Shown here piece after piece: positions 13,101-26,639 of a DNA stretch of 64,000 nt. Under the pieces are notes generated by a model, which was given only the letters and a program-made list of their open reading frames with translations, searched no databases and was not told where the DNA came from. The translations under genes and the position numbers were made by a program. Position 1 is the stretch's first letter. Every line of letters begins with the position of its first letter. Source of the DNA: Gaeumannomyces sp. JS-464. Lineage: Eukaryota > Ascomycota > Sordariomycetes > Magnaporthales > Magnaporthaceae. The stretch is from the NCBI GenBank assembly GCA_002197995.1, contig NGZR01000001.1:248001-312000 (forward strand), in the 5' to 3' direction.

Positions 13101-14488
13101 TTAAAATTAATTTATTGTAATTTAAAAATGGTTAACGATGTAATTAAAAAAAACGAAATTATTAAAACGGTAAAACAACCGGAAAACGATTTTACAAACA
13201 ACCATTTTAAGCTTTAAAAAAAACCTTTATTATTGCCGGACATATTACCAGCTTATTTATCGATATTATTAACACTTTTATCCTTTTTTCCCTTTTCGGC
13301 CATCTTTTCGTTTTTATTTTCGTTATCGTTAAAAGCTTTAAATAGGCTGTCTTTTGCTTTTAAAAACGCCGTATTAAATATACGCTAAACGGCAACGCGG
13401 CCCGCCTTTCCGCTTAACAGCACTTATTTTAATAAAATTAGCGTTAATTTTACCAGCTTATTTCTTTTTTTTAAAAAAGGATTATGCATTTGGTAATAGT
13501 GCGCCATTTCGCGAAATCCTAAAAATAGCGAAAGTACGGTTAACAAAACACTAAAACAACCAAATAAAAAATTAGCTATTATATTTTATTAATAATAGTT
13601 TCGCGGAAATATTTAATTATAAACTTTTTGGCTAACGCCATTGCGATTTTAGGACTACCAATCGTTAACGCAAAAAATTAGCAAACTAAGGCTTAAAAAA
13701 TCACTTACACCGGTTGGCACGAATAACTAAAAGCATAAAACTAGCAACGGTTACCGGCCGACTCGGTGTTAAAACACCTAATTTTATTAAACTTGCTGGC
13801 TAAGAGAAAGTTAAAGCAATTTAGGCATAAAAACGATTTTTGTTTGCCTTTTGCAAAGCGCGGGCGAGTAAAGGATTTGCCTTTTCCCTTTTTAAAACGA
13901 GTTTTTTTAACGCCACTATTTGGGACCGTTTTAACGCTAATTTAACCTTTTTTAACGGATTTGCCTTTGCTAATTCCTTTAAAACGAGTGAATACCATCG
14001 CGGTAATTAGTTAAGCAATAAAACAGTAAAGCAAAAATCGGCAAGCCGGTAAGCAAGCAGCGGGAATATCGATATTTGTAATTGTAAAAATTAAATTCCA
14101 AATTACAACGATTAAAGCCTACGGCTTTTAAAATATCCCAAGCCTTTTAAGTTATATTTCCGATTTGCTTTTTCTTATTATACTAATTAGCACGCACACG
14201 GCCTAATAAATTTTTATTAAATTTATTTATTATTATTATACGCATTTAATCCGGTATTACCTAATCCCGCGAGCGTTTAACTAAACACTGTTTTATTTCC
14301 TATTATTCCTATTTACAGTCTTTATTTACAATCCTTACCGATTTTTAATATAACCCTTTTGCCTTTTTTTCTTTTATTTTTAAAGCAGGTTACTAAATCC
14401 GGATTCCTTTGTTATTAATATTATAAAATCCCGAGATTTGGAAAAACGAGCATTTACCGATGCACGCGTTTAAAGAAAAAATTGCTAG

Positions 14489-14724
14489 TGTTAATTTACG
14501 TAATTTAGCGCGTGCATTTAAAAAAAGCCCACGCTTTGTAAAACCGCAAGCCTACGGGCCGTGCGCTTCCACAAGCTTACAAAAGGGGATTTTGTAATCC
14601 TTTTTGTATAATTAAATTTTTATACAAACATATATCACTATAAACATTAATTCCAAATTTATAAATCTTTATTTTTTCCTTTTAAAAGATTTCCGTGCTT
14701 ATAAAAGTACCACTTTTACCAACA
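14489..14724 (+). repeat. Copia 3' LTR
   Basis: Starts TGTTAATTTACG, ends TTACCAACA, and is followed by TSD TTTAT. Its ends keep the canonical TG...CA that the 5' copy has lost. Confidence 0.85.
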
Positions 14725-14729
14725 TTTAT

Positions 14730-15170
14730 GTTTTTTTATTTGCAAAATAAAGTTTTTTTTATTTTATTTACGTTTTATATTTCGCACGTTTTAAAATTTT
14801 TTAAATTTATTCGTTTTTAATTTTTTTTTAAATAAGTTTATTGCTAAATAACCGGGTTTTAAGCTTTATTTACTTACTTAATTATAACTAAAAAAACGTT
14901 AATTTTTATAAAGCTATATTTTTGCAAAATTATTATTAAAAGGTCGGTTTTTATTAATGCTACTACGGGCTCCCGCTCGTAATTAATGGCTTATTAAAAC
15001 GCGCTATATTAACGCACTAACCACACCGCTAATATATAACCGGATCCGCTTTTAAATTTACAAAACAACCCTTTTTACTTTTTAACTTTCGTAGTTTGTT
15101 AATTTACTAAAGTTTTTATAAACGTGTATTACGTTATAAGATTTTTATAATACAAATTACCAAAAGAGAA
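14730..15170. other. AT-rich remnant between Copia and copy 2
   Basis: No motif recognised. It should rejoin 6928-7118 across the Copia insertion. It may be the 5' part of the older Gypsy-like sequence that continues at 17039. Confidence 0.4.
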
Positions 15171-15172
15171 TA

Positions 15173-17036
15173 ACGTGGTTTACCACCGAATGCTATATAC
15201 CACCGAATGCTACATTTGACGCGTTTACGCGTTAATCCAGCTTTATTTACGAATATTTCCATAATAAACAATAACAAATAAAAGCGACGAACGTAAAATT
15301 ATTTTAACCTTTTAAGCGATTGCATCGAATTTTTAATTAAATATCCGGGGTGCCGTTAAAATTTACGAAATTAACTTTTCCACTTTCGCCCGGCGAAAGC
15401 GCGGTTAAATTGCTTAACGTAATAGCAAGCCTAACTTTCGGAAATTAACGGAATCCGAAAAGGAAGCGCTTATTAAATACATATTTAAGCTGGATTTTCG
15501 CGCATTTTTTTCCCGGTTTTTTAAGGTTAAAAATATAGCCAATCGATTGCTCGCCGAACGTAACGCGGCATCGTCGGGATCGTCAAAATTAGGTCGCGAG
15601 GTTCGTTAAACGCCGCGCAAAGCTCGGCACGCGTTAAATTCGAAAATACGATTACCAAAAAGCCAAATGCGAAAATCCCAAGCTCGTTTTTGCGTAATTC
15701 AACTTTATACGAAACAGTATAGCTAAATATGGCATTTAAAATAACGACATTTATAATTTCGACGAAACCGGCTTTTTTATAAGCATAATCGCCGCCGTTA
15801 TAGTTATTATAACGTCGAAAAGCCGTGGTAAAACAAAGTTAATCCAGCTTAGCAACCGGAAATGGGCTATAATTATTTAAAAGGTTAATTATTACAGTTA
15901 AACGGTTTTTTTTTTATTATCGTTAAAAAGCAGTACTATTTGGCCAATTAGTATTCGAAAACCGACCTTTTACGCAATTAGGTTATCGCAATAAACGCTA
16001 ACGGGTGGATTACGAACGAACTTAGTTTAAAATGGATTTGGCATTTCGATAAACACATTGCAATTCATTTTACGAAATCCCATCGTTTGTTAATGCTAAA
16101 CGGCTACGAAAGCTACTATTCGACGGATTTCGAGCTTTATTATTAAAAATATAATATCGTTACGCTTTGCATGCTTTCGCATTCGTTTTACTTTTTTTAA
16201 CCGTTTAACGTTAAATGTTTTAGCCCGTTAAAAAAAGGCGTACGGTTAACAAATCGAAAACCTAATAAGGTTGCACGTTAATTAAGTAATTAAAATCGAG
16301 TTCTTTTCGGCGTTTAAAACGGCATTTTTTAACTTTATAACCGAAAAAAACATTTAAAAAGGTTTTCGAAAACCTGGCTTTGCTTTTTTTAATCCGGATT
16401 CGGTTTTGGAAAAGCTGGATGTAAAGCTACGAATTTTAACCCTTTTAAAAAAGCTTTTAAACGACGCCGAACTTTGGACTTTTAAAACGCTTTAAACAGC
16501 TAAAAACGCAATTTCGAAATTTAAACATATTAAAATTCAAATTTTTAATTACCAAAGCAGTTTTCCGTTACTTATACTAGCGGCCGTAAACCAATTTGCG
16601 AAAAAAACGAGCTCGATTATGCATTAAATAGCCCTTTTTAAAGTTAAAATTACTTCGTTACGTAAAGCGAACAAAGCATTAAATAAACGCCGAAAAGCTA
16701 AAAAAACACGTGTTTAATAAAAAGGTTACTTATTATAAATAAAGTACAAAATGTTTTAAACTAGGAAGAATTAAATGGATAGCTATAGCAAAAAATGCGC
16801 GATTAAAAAGGTCCGAAAAGGAAAACGACGGCGATTTGTTAGCGATATAGCATTTGCGGTAAAACCAAACACAATGCGCGCATTTATTAAAAGGAAGTAA
16901 AAATGTCCGATATATACAATTCCGAGTAGTTTAAATGGATTTTTAACGTTGTTAAGTTAGCATGCGAATCGATTAACCGGAAGTCGGGTATAGGTGTGGC
17001 ATTCGGTAATGTGTGGCACTCGGTGGTAAACCACAT
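15173..17036 (+). mobile_element. Tc/pogo-like DNA transposon, copy 2 (RIP-decayed)
   Basis: Bounded by TA and an inverted repeat with the same outer ACGTGGTTTAC as copy 1, but the 17-bp-period inner doublet is CCACCGAATGCTA. The plus-strand transposase remnant parallels copy 1: an HTH part near 15430-15480, and FNDIYNFDETGFF followed by a continuous GLIIAAVI-like stretch near 15740-15840. Here the site that carries the solo LTR in copy 1 is empty. Multiple stops; inactive. Confidence 0.8.
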
Positions 17037-17212
17037 TACGTAAAAGCGAGCGCGAATATCGCCGCCGCTAACCAAAAAAAAACGGCTACGAACATTTTTA
17101 ATTTTTAATAATAACAGCTTTACGAAAAGCGAATCGTTAAAAAGCGATTTGTTAAACGAAGCAGCTTTTGCTAATCCACGAGCGGCTTTTACTACGCCGG
17201 AAAAAGGCTTAA

Positions 17213-17789
17213 TGTTACGGGATAAAATTAAGGTTAATCCACGTGCACCACAAAGGCAAAAAAGGAACGTTGTTATAGCTAGGGCTACAACCGTGCGAAA
17301 TCCTTATTAAGGAACGATTGCACCGTAACAATACCCCACTTTTAAACCGCAATTGGTCCCTAATTGCTTATTAAGGTTTGCCTTTCAAAAGTGCGCTGCA
17401 TAAGCAAGGTGTTAGCGCTAGCGTTGCGCAAGCGAGGCGCTGGCGTTTATGCACCGAAATGCACGTGCCACAAGGTCGATTAAGCTTAATAAGCTTCCCC
17501 CGAAAAGCCTCGGTCGGCTTTTCGAATCGCTGGAGCCAATTGCCCCCGCCCCCAGCAAAAAAAGCGCCACAAGTGGCTTCCGTGCACGCGACCGTTGCGC
17601 CACGGATAAAACTTGTGCGCGCGACCGTGCGGGGGATTAAACTCGAGCGACCTATGTAAGCTATAACAAACTATCACGGGATAAGACTAAGGTTAATCCA
17701 CGTGCACCACGAAGGTAAAAAAGGAACGTTGTTATAGCTGGGGCTACAACCGTGCGAAGTCCTTATTAAGGAACGATTATACCGTAACA
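17213..17789. mobile_element. TRIM-like 577-bp element, 118-bp LTRs, TSD CTTAA
   Basis: Direct repeats at 17213-17330 and 17672-17789 begin TGTTACGGGATAA (second copy TATCACGGGATAA) and end ACCGTAACA. CTTAA flanks both sides (17208-17212, 17790-17794). The 341-bp interior is GC-richer than its surroundings and holds no long coding frame that resembles gag or pol. Size, LTRs and TSD fit a terminal-repeat retrotransposon in miniature (TRIM/SMART type). Confidence 0.75.
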
Positions 17790-17794
17790 CTTAA

Positions 17795-20700
17795 AAAGAT
17801 TACAAAAAAAGTTTAGCACGTTATAAAAAGGACGTTTTTTTAAGCTTTGCTTAAATAAACGAAAAAAAAGATAAAGCTGTTATTAACGCTTAGCTGGAAA
17901 CGGAAACAACCGCCGCCGAAAAGCTCGAAAGCGAGCGAAATAAAAAAGCTTAGTTAGGGTTTTTTTTAAAAAAAAACCCTAAGTTAAAAAAAGGATACAG
18001 CGAATATTATAACGTTTAACCCATTTAGCGAAGTTTTTTAAATAACGTTATTTTAAAGTATAAAGCAAATAGTTATAATTTTAGTTAAAATTGTAATAGT
18101 TGCCGAGTATCGCTTAGCCGGAAAAGAGTTTTACATTTTAAAGCTGGACGAAAACGAGCGACCCGATTTAAATAAAAATTACAAAAAAAAAACTAACGAA
18201 ATGGCTTATTTAAAACGAAGCGTAAACTTTATTGTATTTTTATATAAAAAAGCTAATTTTTAAATTTAATATGGATAAAAACAAAAGTTATTAAGTAGTA
18301 ATATAAAAATTTGGTACGAAATCCACCAAACGCTTTTTAATTACGCAAAAAGCAAATGGAGCAGTTTTTTAAAACGGGAGGTAAAAATGCGAAATGCAAC
18401 TTTACAAAATACATTAATAAAACGGCCGCGTAAATACAACTACGGGCTTTTAAACAAAAAAAGGGCTAATTTTTTTTTAACGAATTCGGCTTAATATTTA
18501 AAAACGTGCTAAGCCGGGCTAGTAGCGATATTTAAAAAAAATAAATCCAAGCTCGTTTTTTTAAAAAGGATTTTTTAACCGCAATTTCGCAAACGTTTTA
18601 GCGGTTATTAAACTCCCAAATAAATATTACGCATACTTAGCTAAACTTTACGTTTAAATAATAGGATAAAAACGCATTTAACAGTTTTTAAACCTAAAAA
18701 AAGCGTTAAAAGCGGAAAAAAAGGAAAAAAAAATAAAAGGCAAAGCACGGTTAAAACCTTTAACAAAGCAGCCTATTTAACCCCGCCCGAAAACCCGCCG
18801 CTATTATAACGGATTTTATTAATAACAACGTTACCCGAAATTTCGACAGCGACGTGGTAATAAACGCGGCAAAAGTCGGCGGGCGGGGGCGTAAAAGCCG
18901 CGAGGGCCGCGGGGGCGCCCAAAAAAAAGTGCTAACAAAGCCCGAGGAAGCGGCCCCCGTTAAGCCTAATGGGTTTCCCAAAAAAAAAACCGCTATTAAA
19001 AGTAAAACCGCTGTTTGCGTTGCGGTGTAAGCAATTATTACTAAACGAAATGCTTTTACAAGCCGGCGACCCGTTTTAAAAACGCCGAAAAGACGGCTAT
19101 TCGCGGGGCTGGTTTTAATAACGAGGAATTCCTTTTTTAGTTAAAAAGAAAAAACAAGCCGACGGGAAAAGCCGAAAGCTAGGGAAAAAAGTAGCTTTAA
19201 AATAAAGTCGTACTTTAAGGAAGAAAAAGCTTTAACAGCTTTCATAAATGCGGATAAAAGTATAAAAAACACATTTAATATACATTTTAACGATAGTTAA
19301 TAGTATAAAATTGTTTAACGCATTTGCGAACGAAAGTTGCAAATATTACGTAGTTATTAATAAAAACGCCGCCGTTAAAACGGAATTGCTTATTTACCGG
19401 ATTTCGCTAAAAAAAAAAAAAAAGCTATTATAAATTAAAAAAAAGTAATCCGCGAGATTTTTTTTTTTTAAAAAACGAAAACCGGTGTAAAAAAAAAGGT
19501 TTACGCTTATATAATACTAAACTTTACTTAACAATTTATTTAAAAAAGTTATAATTAATACATTATTAAACGGTATTTATCTTATATATATTAAAAATAT
19601 AAGTGGGAAAAATGCGCTTTTAAATGCATTATTTGCTTTCGAAAAAACGGTTGCAAAAAAAAGGCAAAAGCGAACGTAGCAAAAATACAAATGGTTACGT
19701 TCGCTTAATATTACGAATCGATCGCGATTATAAAAAAAGGAACTTGTAACGCAAACTGCGATTTTTGCGGCTTTTATATTCGACGTTAAAAAAAGCATTA
19801 GAAAAAAGGGTTTTTAAAACGGAAGCTTAATTACGAAAGCTTATTCCGCGGGAATTTTATAATTTATTCCCGTTATTTATAAAACAAAAAATAAATAAGC
19901 TAAACCCGTATAAACTAAATGTAAACCACAAAAATAAAAATTAAAAAAAACGTTAACAAAGTTAAACTTTATTTATTTAAAAGCTTTTATATAACATATC
20001 GTAGGAAAAACTTTGGTATTAAAAACGACGTTTTAAAACCTATTTAATAAAGGATTTATCCGGGCTAATAATTCCCCCGCCGGGGCTTTTATTTTATTGG
20101 TGCGAAAACCGGACGAAAGGTTGCGTTTTTATTACGATTACCAAAGTTGAAATGCCATTTTACAACCCGACCGGTACCTTTTTCCGCTTATTTTTAACAC
20201 TTTTCGCAATTTAGCCGGCGTTCGCTAGTTAATTAAAATGGATGTAATATAAACCTTTTAAAAAATACAGGTTAAAAAGGGCTATAAATACATAACTGCT
20301 TTCCGCACTTAACATAGTTTATTCGAATAAACCGTTACTTTTTTCGGCTTTTTAAAAAGCTTTAGCCACTTTTTAAAAGTATATTAATACCATTTTAAAA
20401 GATTTTTTAAACGAGTTTTATTTAGTATATTTAAATGGTATTGTAATATATACGTAAAGCTCGCGGTTAAACCACTTTTAAAAATGCGGAAAGTATTTAA
20501 ACGTTTCCAAAGTTATAGTTTGCATTTTAACCCCGATAAATTACAATTCGCGGTAAAAAAAAATCAAATATTTAAAATTTATTATAAAAACCGGCGTAAA
20601 AGTAAGTTTTAACCCCGAAGGTAAAAATCGTTTAACGTTAAAAGCTTTTTATATAACGAAAAAAAATCCGCAGTTTTTTAGGATTTTTAAGCTTTTACCA

Positions 20701-22140
20701 AATTTTTATCCCTAGTTTTTTAAAAGCGGCCGCATTGTTAACGGAGCTAATAAAAAAGAAATGCTTTTTTATTAAACGGAAAAATACTAATCCGTTTTTA
20801 AAAGCTTAAAATATTTGTTTTTATCCGTTAATATATGTTTGCGAAATGGGATTTAAACACGTTTACGTTTTTCAAAACGGATTGTAACAGGTTTGTTTTA
20901 AAAGGCACGTTAATGCAAAAAAAAAACGGAAAAAAACGCCCGGTAGGATTTTATTCCCGCAAATTAAAACCCGTAAAACGCAATTATCCCGCTTACGATA
21001 AAAAAATGCTAGCTATTATTAATAATTTAAAATATTAAAACGCGAAATTCCGCACTTATAAAAGCTTTATTATCTTTACGAATTATAAAAACTTGGAATA
21101 CTTTATAAAATTTTAACGCTTATCGAAGCGATAAACGCGTTAGGTAAAAGTGTTAGCTAAATACAATTTTAAGTTATAATACCGCTTAAGCAAAAAAAGT
21201 AATAGCAAACGCTTTATTATAAAAGGAATAAAACCGCTTAAAAGGGGACGAAAAATACGAAGCTAAAAAAGCAATTGTTATTAAAAACTCTTTTATTTAA
21301 ATGCGCGCGATATAAATTTTAACAACGGCCTCCGTTAAAAAAAAAGGAACCCTATAAAATTTTAAAAACGACGTTTAATAGTTTGAAAACCCGGATTTAC
21401 ACGAGCTATTCGAAAACAGATTAAGTAAACAATATGTACAAATCCGTATACCGCTTTATAAAACGCGACGAACGTTTTTTAAACCTAGCTTTACATTTAA
21501 AAATGCAAAAAGCAAAAAGCGGTATTAATAATAAAGGTAAAGTAAGGTTTAAAAATAAGCTTTAGGTGTTAAAAGCCTTTTTTACTACAAAAGCAGTAAT
21601 AACGGCGGCGGGAATAAAAAACGACCTACGAGATAAACTTTAAAGCGTGCTAATTTAAAAAATACACGACGCTTTTATCGTAAACCATTTGGGTTAAAAC
21701 GGCACTACGCACGCCGTAGCGAAAAACTTTTATTAGCTTTTAATACATCGTAATATTAAACGTTTCGTCCGTAATTATAACGTTTATAACCGTAATAAAA
21801 TTTGGAAAAATTTAAAGTAAGCTTTTTATAACCTTTGTTTATTTTTAACCGGTTTTACAAACATTTACAAATGGATTTTATAATAAACCTTTTTTTAATA
21901 AGCGGGAATATCGCTTTATAAATAATTACTAATAAGTTGTCGAAAAAGGTTATTTTAAAAGCGATGCCGTTTATACGAGCCGAAAAGTGCGTAAACCGTT
22001 TTATAACTTGCTTCGTCCGTTTTTACAATTAACCCGCTTTAATTATTTCGAATAAAAAAACGAATTAAACTAATAACTTTTAATAGCATTGTAAAAATAT
22101 AAGGTTTTAATTAAGGCGTGCTTGCGCTAATTACAATAGT
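17795..22140 (+). pseudogene. Gypsy-like gag-pol remnant, no 3' LTR found
   Basis: Charged gag-like sequence (EKLESERNKK near 17915) leads to a plus-strand Gypsy RT region (about 20220-20600, LIKMDVI and KGYKYITAF). RNase H follows at 20835-21200 with PVGFYSRKLKP, NYPAYDKKMLAI and TNYKNLEYF, then weak integrase H2C2-like sequence near 21715-21800. A GC patch at 18850-18980 is unexplained. The element stops within or just after integrase where LINE-like sequence begins, and its LTRs were not identified. Confidence 0.6.
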
Positions 22141-25100
22141 TAACTAGGTTACGTTTAATTGGTACGGGCTTTGTTAAGCATTACAAGTAGTGCTGGCAAA
22201 GCCTTAAGCTTAGCGGGTGGTATAGGCTTATATTGCAAGGAAGGGGCGCTAACAGTCGCCTTTTTTATATACCTTTCGACATCGATCCCGCGGGCCCCCC
22301 GCTTAAAGGGGTTTTAATGCCGCACGCGATTTTCCGAAAAATTATTTTGTATAAGGAAATTAAAAAATCGACCCACGGCTATTAAAACCATTTTTGCGTT
22401 AAGCTTTTAAATTTAACTTTACTTTCTTCGAATTTACCAATTTTTAGCATTACACTATTAGTGCACATTGCCAATTTGCATACAATTTTTTAGCACCTGC
22501 CAAATTAGCGACTTAACACTAACAACACGCCTGCTAACGCCCCCCCCCCCCCCCCCCCCCCGCAATGCGCAAATTGCTCGGGCTTGTACTTTGCTAACTA
22601 TTCGAACTGTTTTATAAAGCTTATACGGGTAAACGAAATGCTAAAGCATTTAATTTACAAGGAAAAAAGTGCTGTTAAAAAGTTAAACGCGTAAGCGTAC
22701 CGGGCGGCGGCAAACAGGGCGGCGGAAGCCGTTGCGGTCGCGGCTATTACCGTTGCCACCGCTAACACCCCTCCGCGACCGCTGTTACTACGGCAACCCC
22801 GCCGTAATTATTAACTCGACGGCGAATTTTACGACCGCCGCAACTACCATAATTAACGCCGTTGTTATTACGGCCGTTACCATTAATGTTAGCCCCGCGG
22901 CCGATACCGTTAACGCCGCCATTTCCGCCACCTTTGCCGCCGCCGCTACCACCGCCGTTATAAGCCCGGCAAATTCGCCAGCCTTTAAAAGCGTAGCCCG
23001 TTCGGCCGGTAAAGAAAAGCACTTTGCAAAAAGATTTAAAGTTAGCTTTAATAACTAATACAAAGTATTAGCGAATATAAAACTGGATTTTCCCGAGCCC
23101 GAAAAGGTTATCGAAATAAACGAAAACCTTTTAAAAAATGCTAGCGTTCCCGCCGGTTAACAGCTTTAAAGTTAAAGCTTTTAATACACCACCGCCGCTT
23201 TTATTTATGCTAATAGCCAACTGGATATAATAGGCGTATGGGAGTAAAACCCGGCGTTTAAAGCCTCGCTTTAAACGCTGCCGTGTTTTAACCACCGCTT
23301 AAGCAAACGTTTAACGTAATTAGGTAACGGTGGTTATTTTACTCCAGTTATGTTAAAATTAAAAAATCGATATGGTTTTAATGCAAAAGCCTTTTAACGC
23401 GTGGAACGGGAAGCTTATATTATGCATTTACCCGTTATGCGAGCTATTTATTCCGGTAAATAGCTAGCACGATTATTAAACTAAACCCCGGGTAATAACT
23501 TACGTACGAAAAAACCTAAGGCTTTAGCTAGTAGCGGACCGGCCGGTAAGTAACACCCGGGATATCCTTTAATTAACCGTTGCCAAATGCACTTTCGTTA
23601 ACGTATATAAGCTTTTAAAAACCCTTTTAAAACCTTTATTAAACCTTTTACTACAGTAGCGTTTAACGGCAAAATGCGTTATTATCGAGGATTTTAACGC
23701 ATTGTTTTTAAAGTAAAACCCGGCTTAGGGAAATAAAAATAAAAGGTAAAATTAACTTAATAGGTTAATATTTATAACCTTTTTTTATTTATTAACTTAA
23801 GCTAACTTATGCACGATAAAAAGGGTGTTTTAAACCTTACCTTTTTTAACGCCCCGTTAGCAATAACGGAAATCGACTTTTTATTAGCAACTAATTCGAA
23901 CCATTGCATAATACGAATTGAAATTTTTAACCCTAATAACGTTATTTTTAACTGCTAGCGGATTACGCTGTTTAATAACAAATTTCCAACTTTTGCAAAC
24001 GTGGTAACAACCGGTGCTACAAGCTTGCCGCTATTTAAAAGTTTACACGTTACAAATTATTTAAATAAAGCAGCCGAAGCATTAATAAACCTGTTAAAAA
24101 ATGCTTTAACTACTTTCGGTTAAAAGCTTAAAGCTAAAAAAAAAGCCAACCGTAATGGAACGAAAAGTACGCCAGCGCATAACGGAACTTTGCAAAAGTT
24201 ATAACAAACGGCGGGCTTTATACGGCTAAAGCCCACGTTTTAAAAGCAACGGTTCGGGCGGCTAAAAGATAGCACTAAGCAAACGTACTAAAAGAAGTAA
24301 ATTCCTTAAAAGCGTTATACCGTGCTATAAAATGGTATAAACTCGCACTTGCTATACGGCTCCTTTTGTTAAATATCGACGAAGAGGTTATAATAACCCC
24401 AAAGGATAAAGCGAAAGCATTAAGCCGTAAAATCCTTTGCAAATTTACGGCGGAGGACGATTTACAAAAAAACCCGTTATAGTAAAAGGCTTTTTAAAAA
24501 ACCGCACAATTCCTGTAAACCTTTACGTCCCCTAAAAAAATGCCGGAAATGCATTATAGGTACGGCAAACACGGCCCCGAGCGTTAACTTTTTATCGGTT
24601 AAGCTGCTTATAACAGCATGGCCGGTAATAAAGGAATACGTTAAAGCCCTTTTCGAAGCTTGCTTTAAAGCCGGGCATTACTTAGGCCTTTTCCGCATAA
24701 CGGAAGTGGTAATGCTAAAAAAGCCGAACAAAAAGGATATAACGAACCTAAAATCTTACCGCTTTATAACTTTGCTCCCGTGCTTAAAAAAAGGTTAAAA
24801 CGTTTAGTAACTTCGCGAATGGCATCCTTCGCGCTATTTTTTAAAAGCTATTAAATTAAAAGTGGGATTTAACACTCGTGCGATAAGTATTTTCCTTCGC
24901 AAGGGATAAGCTAGTTAAAATGCGTTTAAAAAACGCCACGGCGCTTTTTTTTTCCCCGGATTGCGAGCTACTTTAAAAGTTACCGGCGTTACCAGTTCTT
25001 TTTATAATTTATATGGCCGAAATCCTACCTAAAGCGAAAGGGGTAAAGTATGGATATGCGGATAATATAAGCATTTGCGTAACGGGTAGCACTTTAAAAA

Positions 25101-25601
25101 AGTGCTTTTGTAAAGCAAGGGTTACGATAACGGAAATCCTACGTTAAGGTAAGGCTAACAAAGTTGCTTTCGACTTAAAAAAGTGCGAATTTATGCATTT
25201 CTTTAAGCAAAAAAATCCTATAACCTTAGCGGTTATAACGGAAAGCTTTACCATATAATAAGCTATAAAAGCTTTACGGTAGTTAAAGGTTTTTTTCGAT
25301 TAAAAGCTTAATTTTAAAACCCACGTTAATAACAAAGTTGTAAAAGCCTAAAACGTTACTAACCATTTCCAAAAGCTTACCTATTCGGTAAAAAAGATAT
25401 TAACGCATTCGATTTATAAAACCGCTACGACGGTTATAATCCCTACGGTTTTATACAAGGCCGAAATGTGGTATAAGGGCAAAGTTAAACCACACTCGTA
25501 TAAACCGGCATAATAGCATATTATTCATTAAAGCCATTTAATCGAACGAGTTAATAAAGTTTTAACCGTATTTTTTAAACAATAGTTCCAACTTGGAAAA
25601 C
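22140..25601 (+). pseudogene. Tad1-like LINE, 5' and RT part (RIP-decayed)
   Basis: An Ala/Thr/Val-rich low-complexity stretch at 22720-23060 probably belongs to ORF1. Endonuclease-like sequence follows (LNLTFFNAP near 23830), then RT: VVMLKKPNKKDITNLKSYR (about 24705-24760), YADNISICVTG (near 25050), KKCEFMHFF and PTVLYKAEMW (near 25440). The order fits fungal Tad1 LINEs. The 5' border is uncertain. A minus-strand Gypsy interrupts the region after RT, and the reading resumes at 42446. Confidence 0.7.
22540..22561 (+). repeat. 22-nt homopolymer C run
   Basis: A G/C homopolymer of 22 bases inside an AT-rich block, in the presumed LINE 5' region. Its length may be uncertain in the assembly. 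Confidence 0.9.
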
Positions 25602-25606
25602 GATAC

Positions 25607-25794
25607 TGTAATAGGCTGGGCTAATAAATGGTGGCCAGTAAAAGCTAAAGTGATGTTATTTTGTAAAATAAAAAGAAATAGGAAAAAAAAAGTCGGCTTA
25701 ATCCTAAAAGCTGTCCCCAGTTATATATGTACAAAAACGGTTTAAGGGTAACCCTTAAGCCTTTTACTCGTGTTATTAGCACGAAACCATAATA
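25607..25794 (-). repeat. Minus-strand Gypsy 3' LTR
   Basis: 188 bp, matching 42252-42440. On the plus strand it begins TGTAATAGGCTGGGC and ends ATAATA. It lies immediately after the LINE sequence ending CGATAC. Confidence 0.8.
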
Positions 25795-26146
25795 TAGCCC
25801 CCTTTTCCGGGTGTTAGCCGCGTTTCGGGTCGTTGCTTTTAATTTAGCGAATGCCCATTTGGATGCGCGGTTGCTAACCCGCGTTTTTATATCGCAAGGT
25901 TATCGGTTAACTTGTTTTAGCTCGCTATATAATGGACATTGCCGAATCGAAAGCTATTAGCCCTGTTTAACCTGGTTGGTTACCCGGTAATCGCCCCCGC
26001 GTTAGGGGGCTATCGGTGCTGCTTTATTTTGTTAACTGCTTGTTAATTACCGTTGCTTTAAAACGTTATCGGTCCCGCTTTGCTTAGCCGGCTATTTGCT
26101 ATTCGTTACCGTTTTAGTTATGTATTATTTGCAAATTAAAATGCGC

Positions 26147-26581
26147 TTACCGTTTTGTTAAATCGTTATAATCCCGCGTTATGTTTAGTTTTTTTCCTTC
26201 GCGCTTTCCATAGGCTTTCGTCCCGGCTTCGCGTCGTTTAAAAAAACCTCCCACTTTGCGCTTTTTTTTGTTTTTACGATACCGTACACCATTTCCGCTT
26301 ATAATATTAATAATTTCCCGCGATTTCGCGCCCCTTTTTCTTACGTTTTGCGCCCGTTTTTTAATTATCGCGATTTTAGTTTCGTGCTTTTCCGGGCCCG
26401 CTTTTTTTGCGCTTTTATTCGTTTTCGGCCTCCTTTCGCCGTTATTATAGCTATTATTACATTTAGCTTCGGCGGTAATAACCTTTCGGGTTGTTAGTTT
26501 AGCGATTTGGATTTTTTTAATAAAGTAAATCCGTTTTGCTTTCGTTAACCTGCCGCCGTTAACCCGCTTTTGCTTTAACAC
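26147..26581 (-). other. Lys/Arg-rich 144-codon open frame, probably chance
   Basis: An uninterrupted minus-strand frame in the 3' region of the minus-strand Gypsy. It is dominated by Lys, Arg and Asn, which A-rich sequence encodes by default. No motif recognised and no start context beyond ATG. Kept as a low-confidence note because long frames are rare in this block. Confidence 0.2.
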
Positions 26582-26639
26582 CGCCGCGATAAAAAGGACT
26601 TTAACCGCCGTTACGTAACCGATACGAACGAAATTTTTA

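Larger units (their letters stand above)
7124..14724 (+). mobile_element. Full-length Ty1/Copia retrotransposon, RIP-decayed
   Basis: Two 236-bp LTRs bound a 7.6-kb unit, with TTTAT direct repeats at 7119-7123 and 14725-14729. Plus-strand coding remnants appear in Copia order: a CX2C-X4-C zinc-binding motif (CWICKKPDC, about 9429), an integrase core (about 10454-10900) and Copia RNase H (about 12540-13030). No intact frame remains. Confidence 0.85.

Noticed and set aside
22762..23022. Gly-rich minus-strand frame (GGGSGGGKGG)
   Set aside because: Reverse strand of the Ala/Thr/Pro low-complexity LINE ORF1 region; composition alone explains it.
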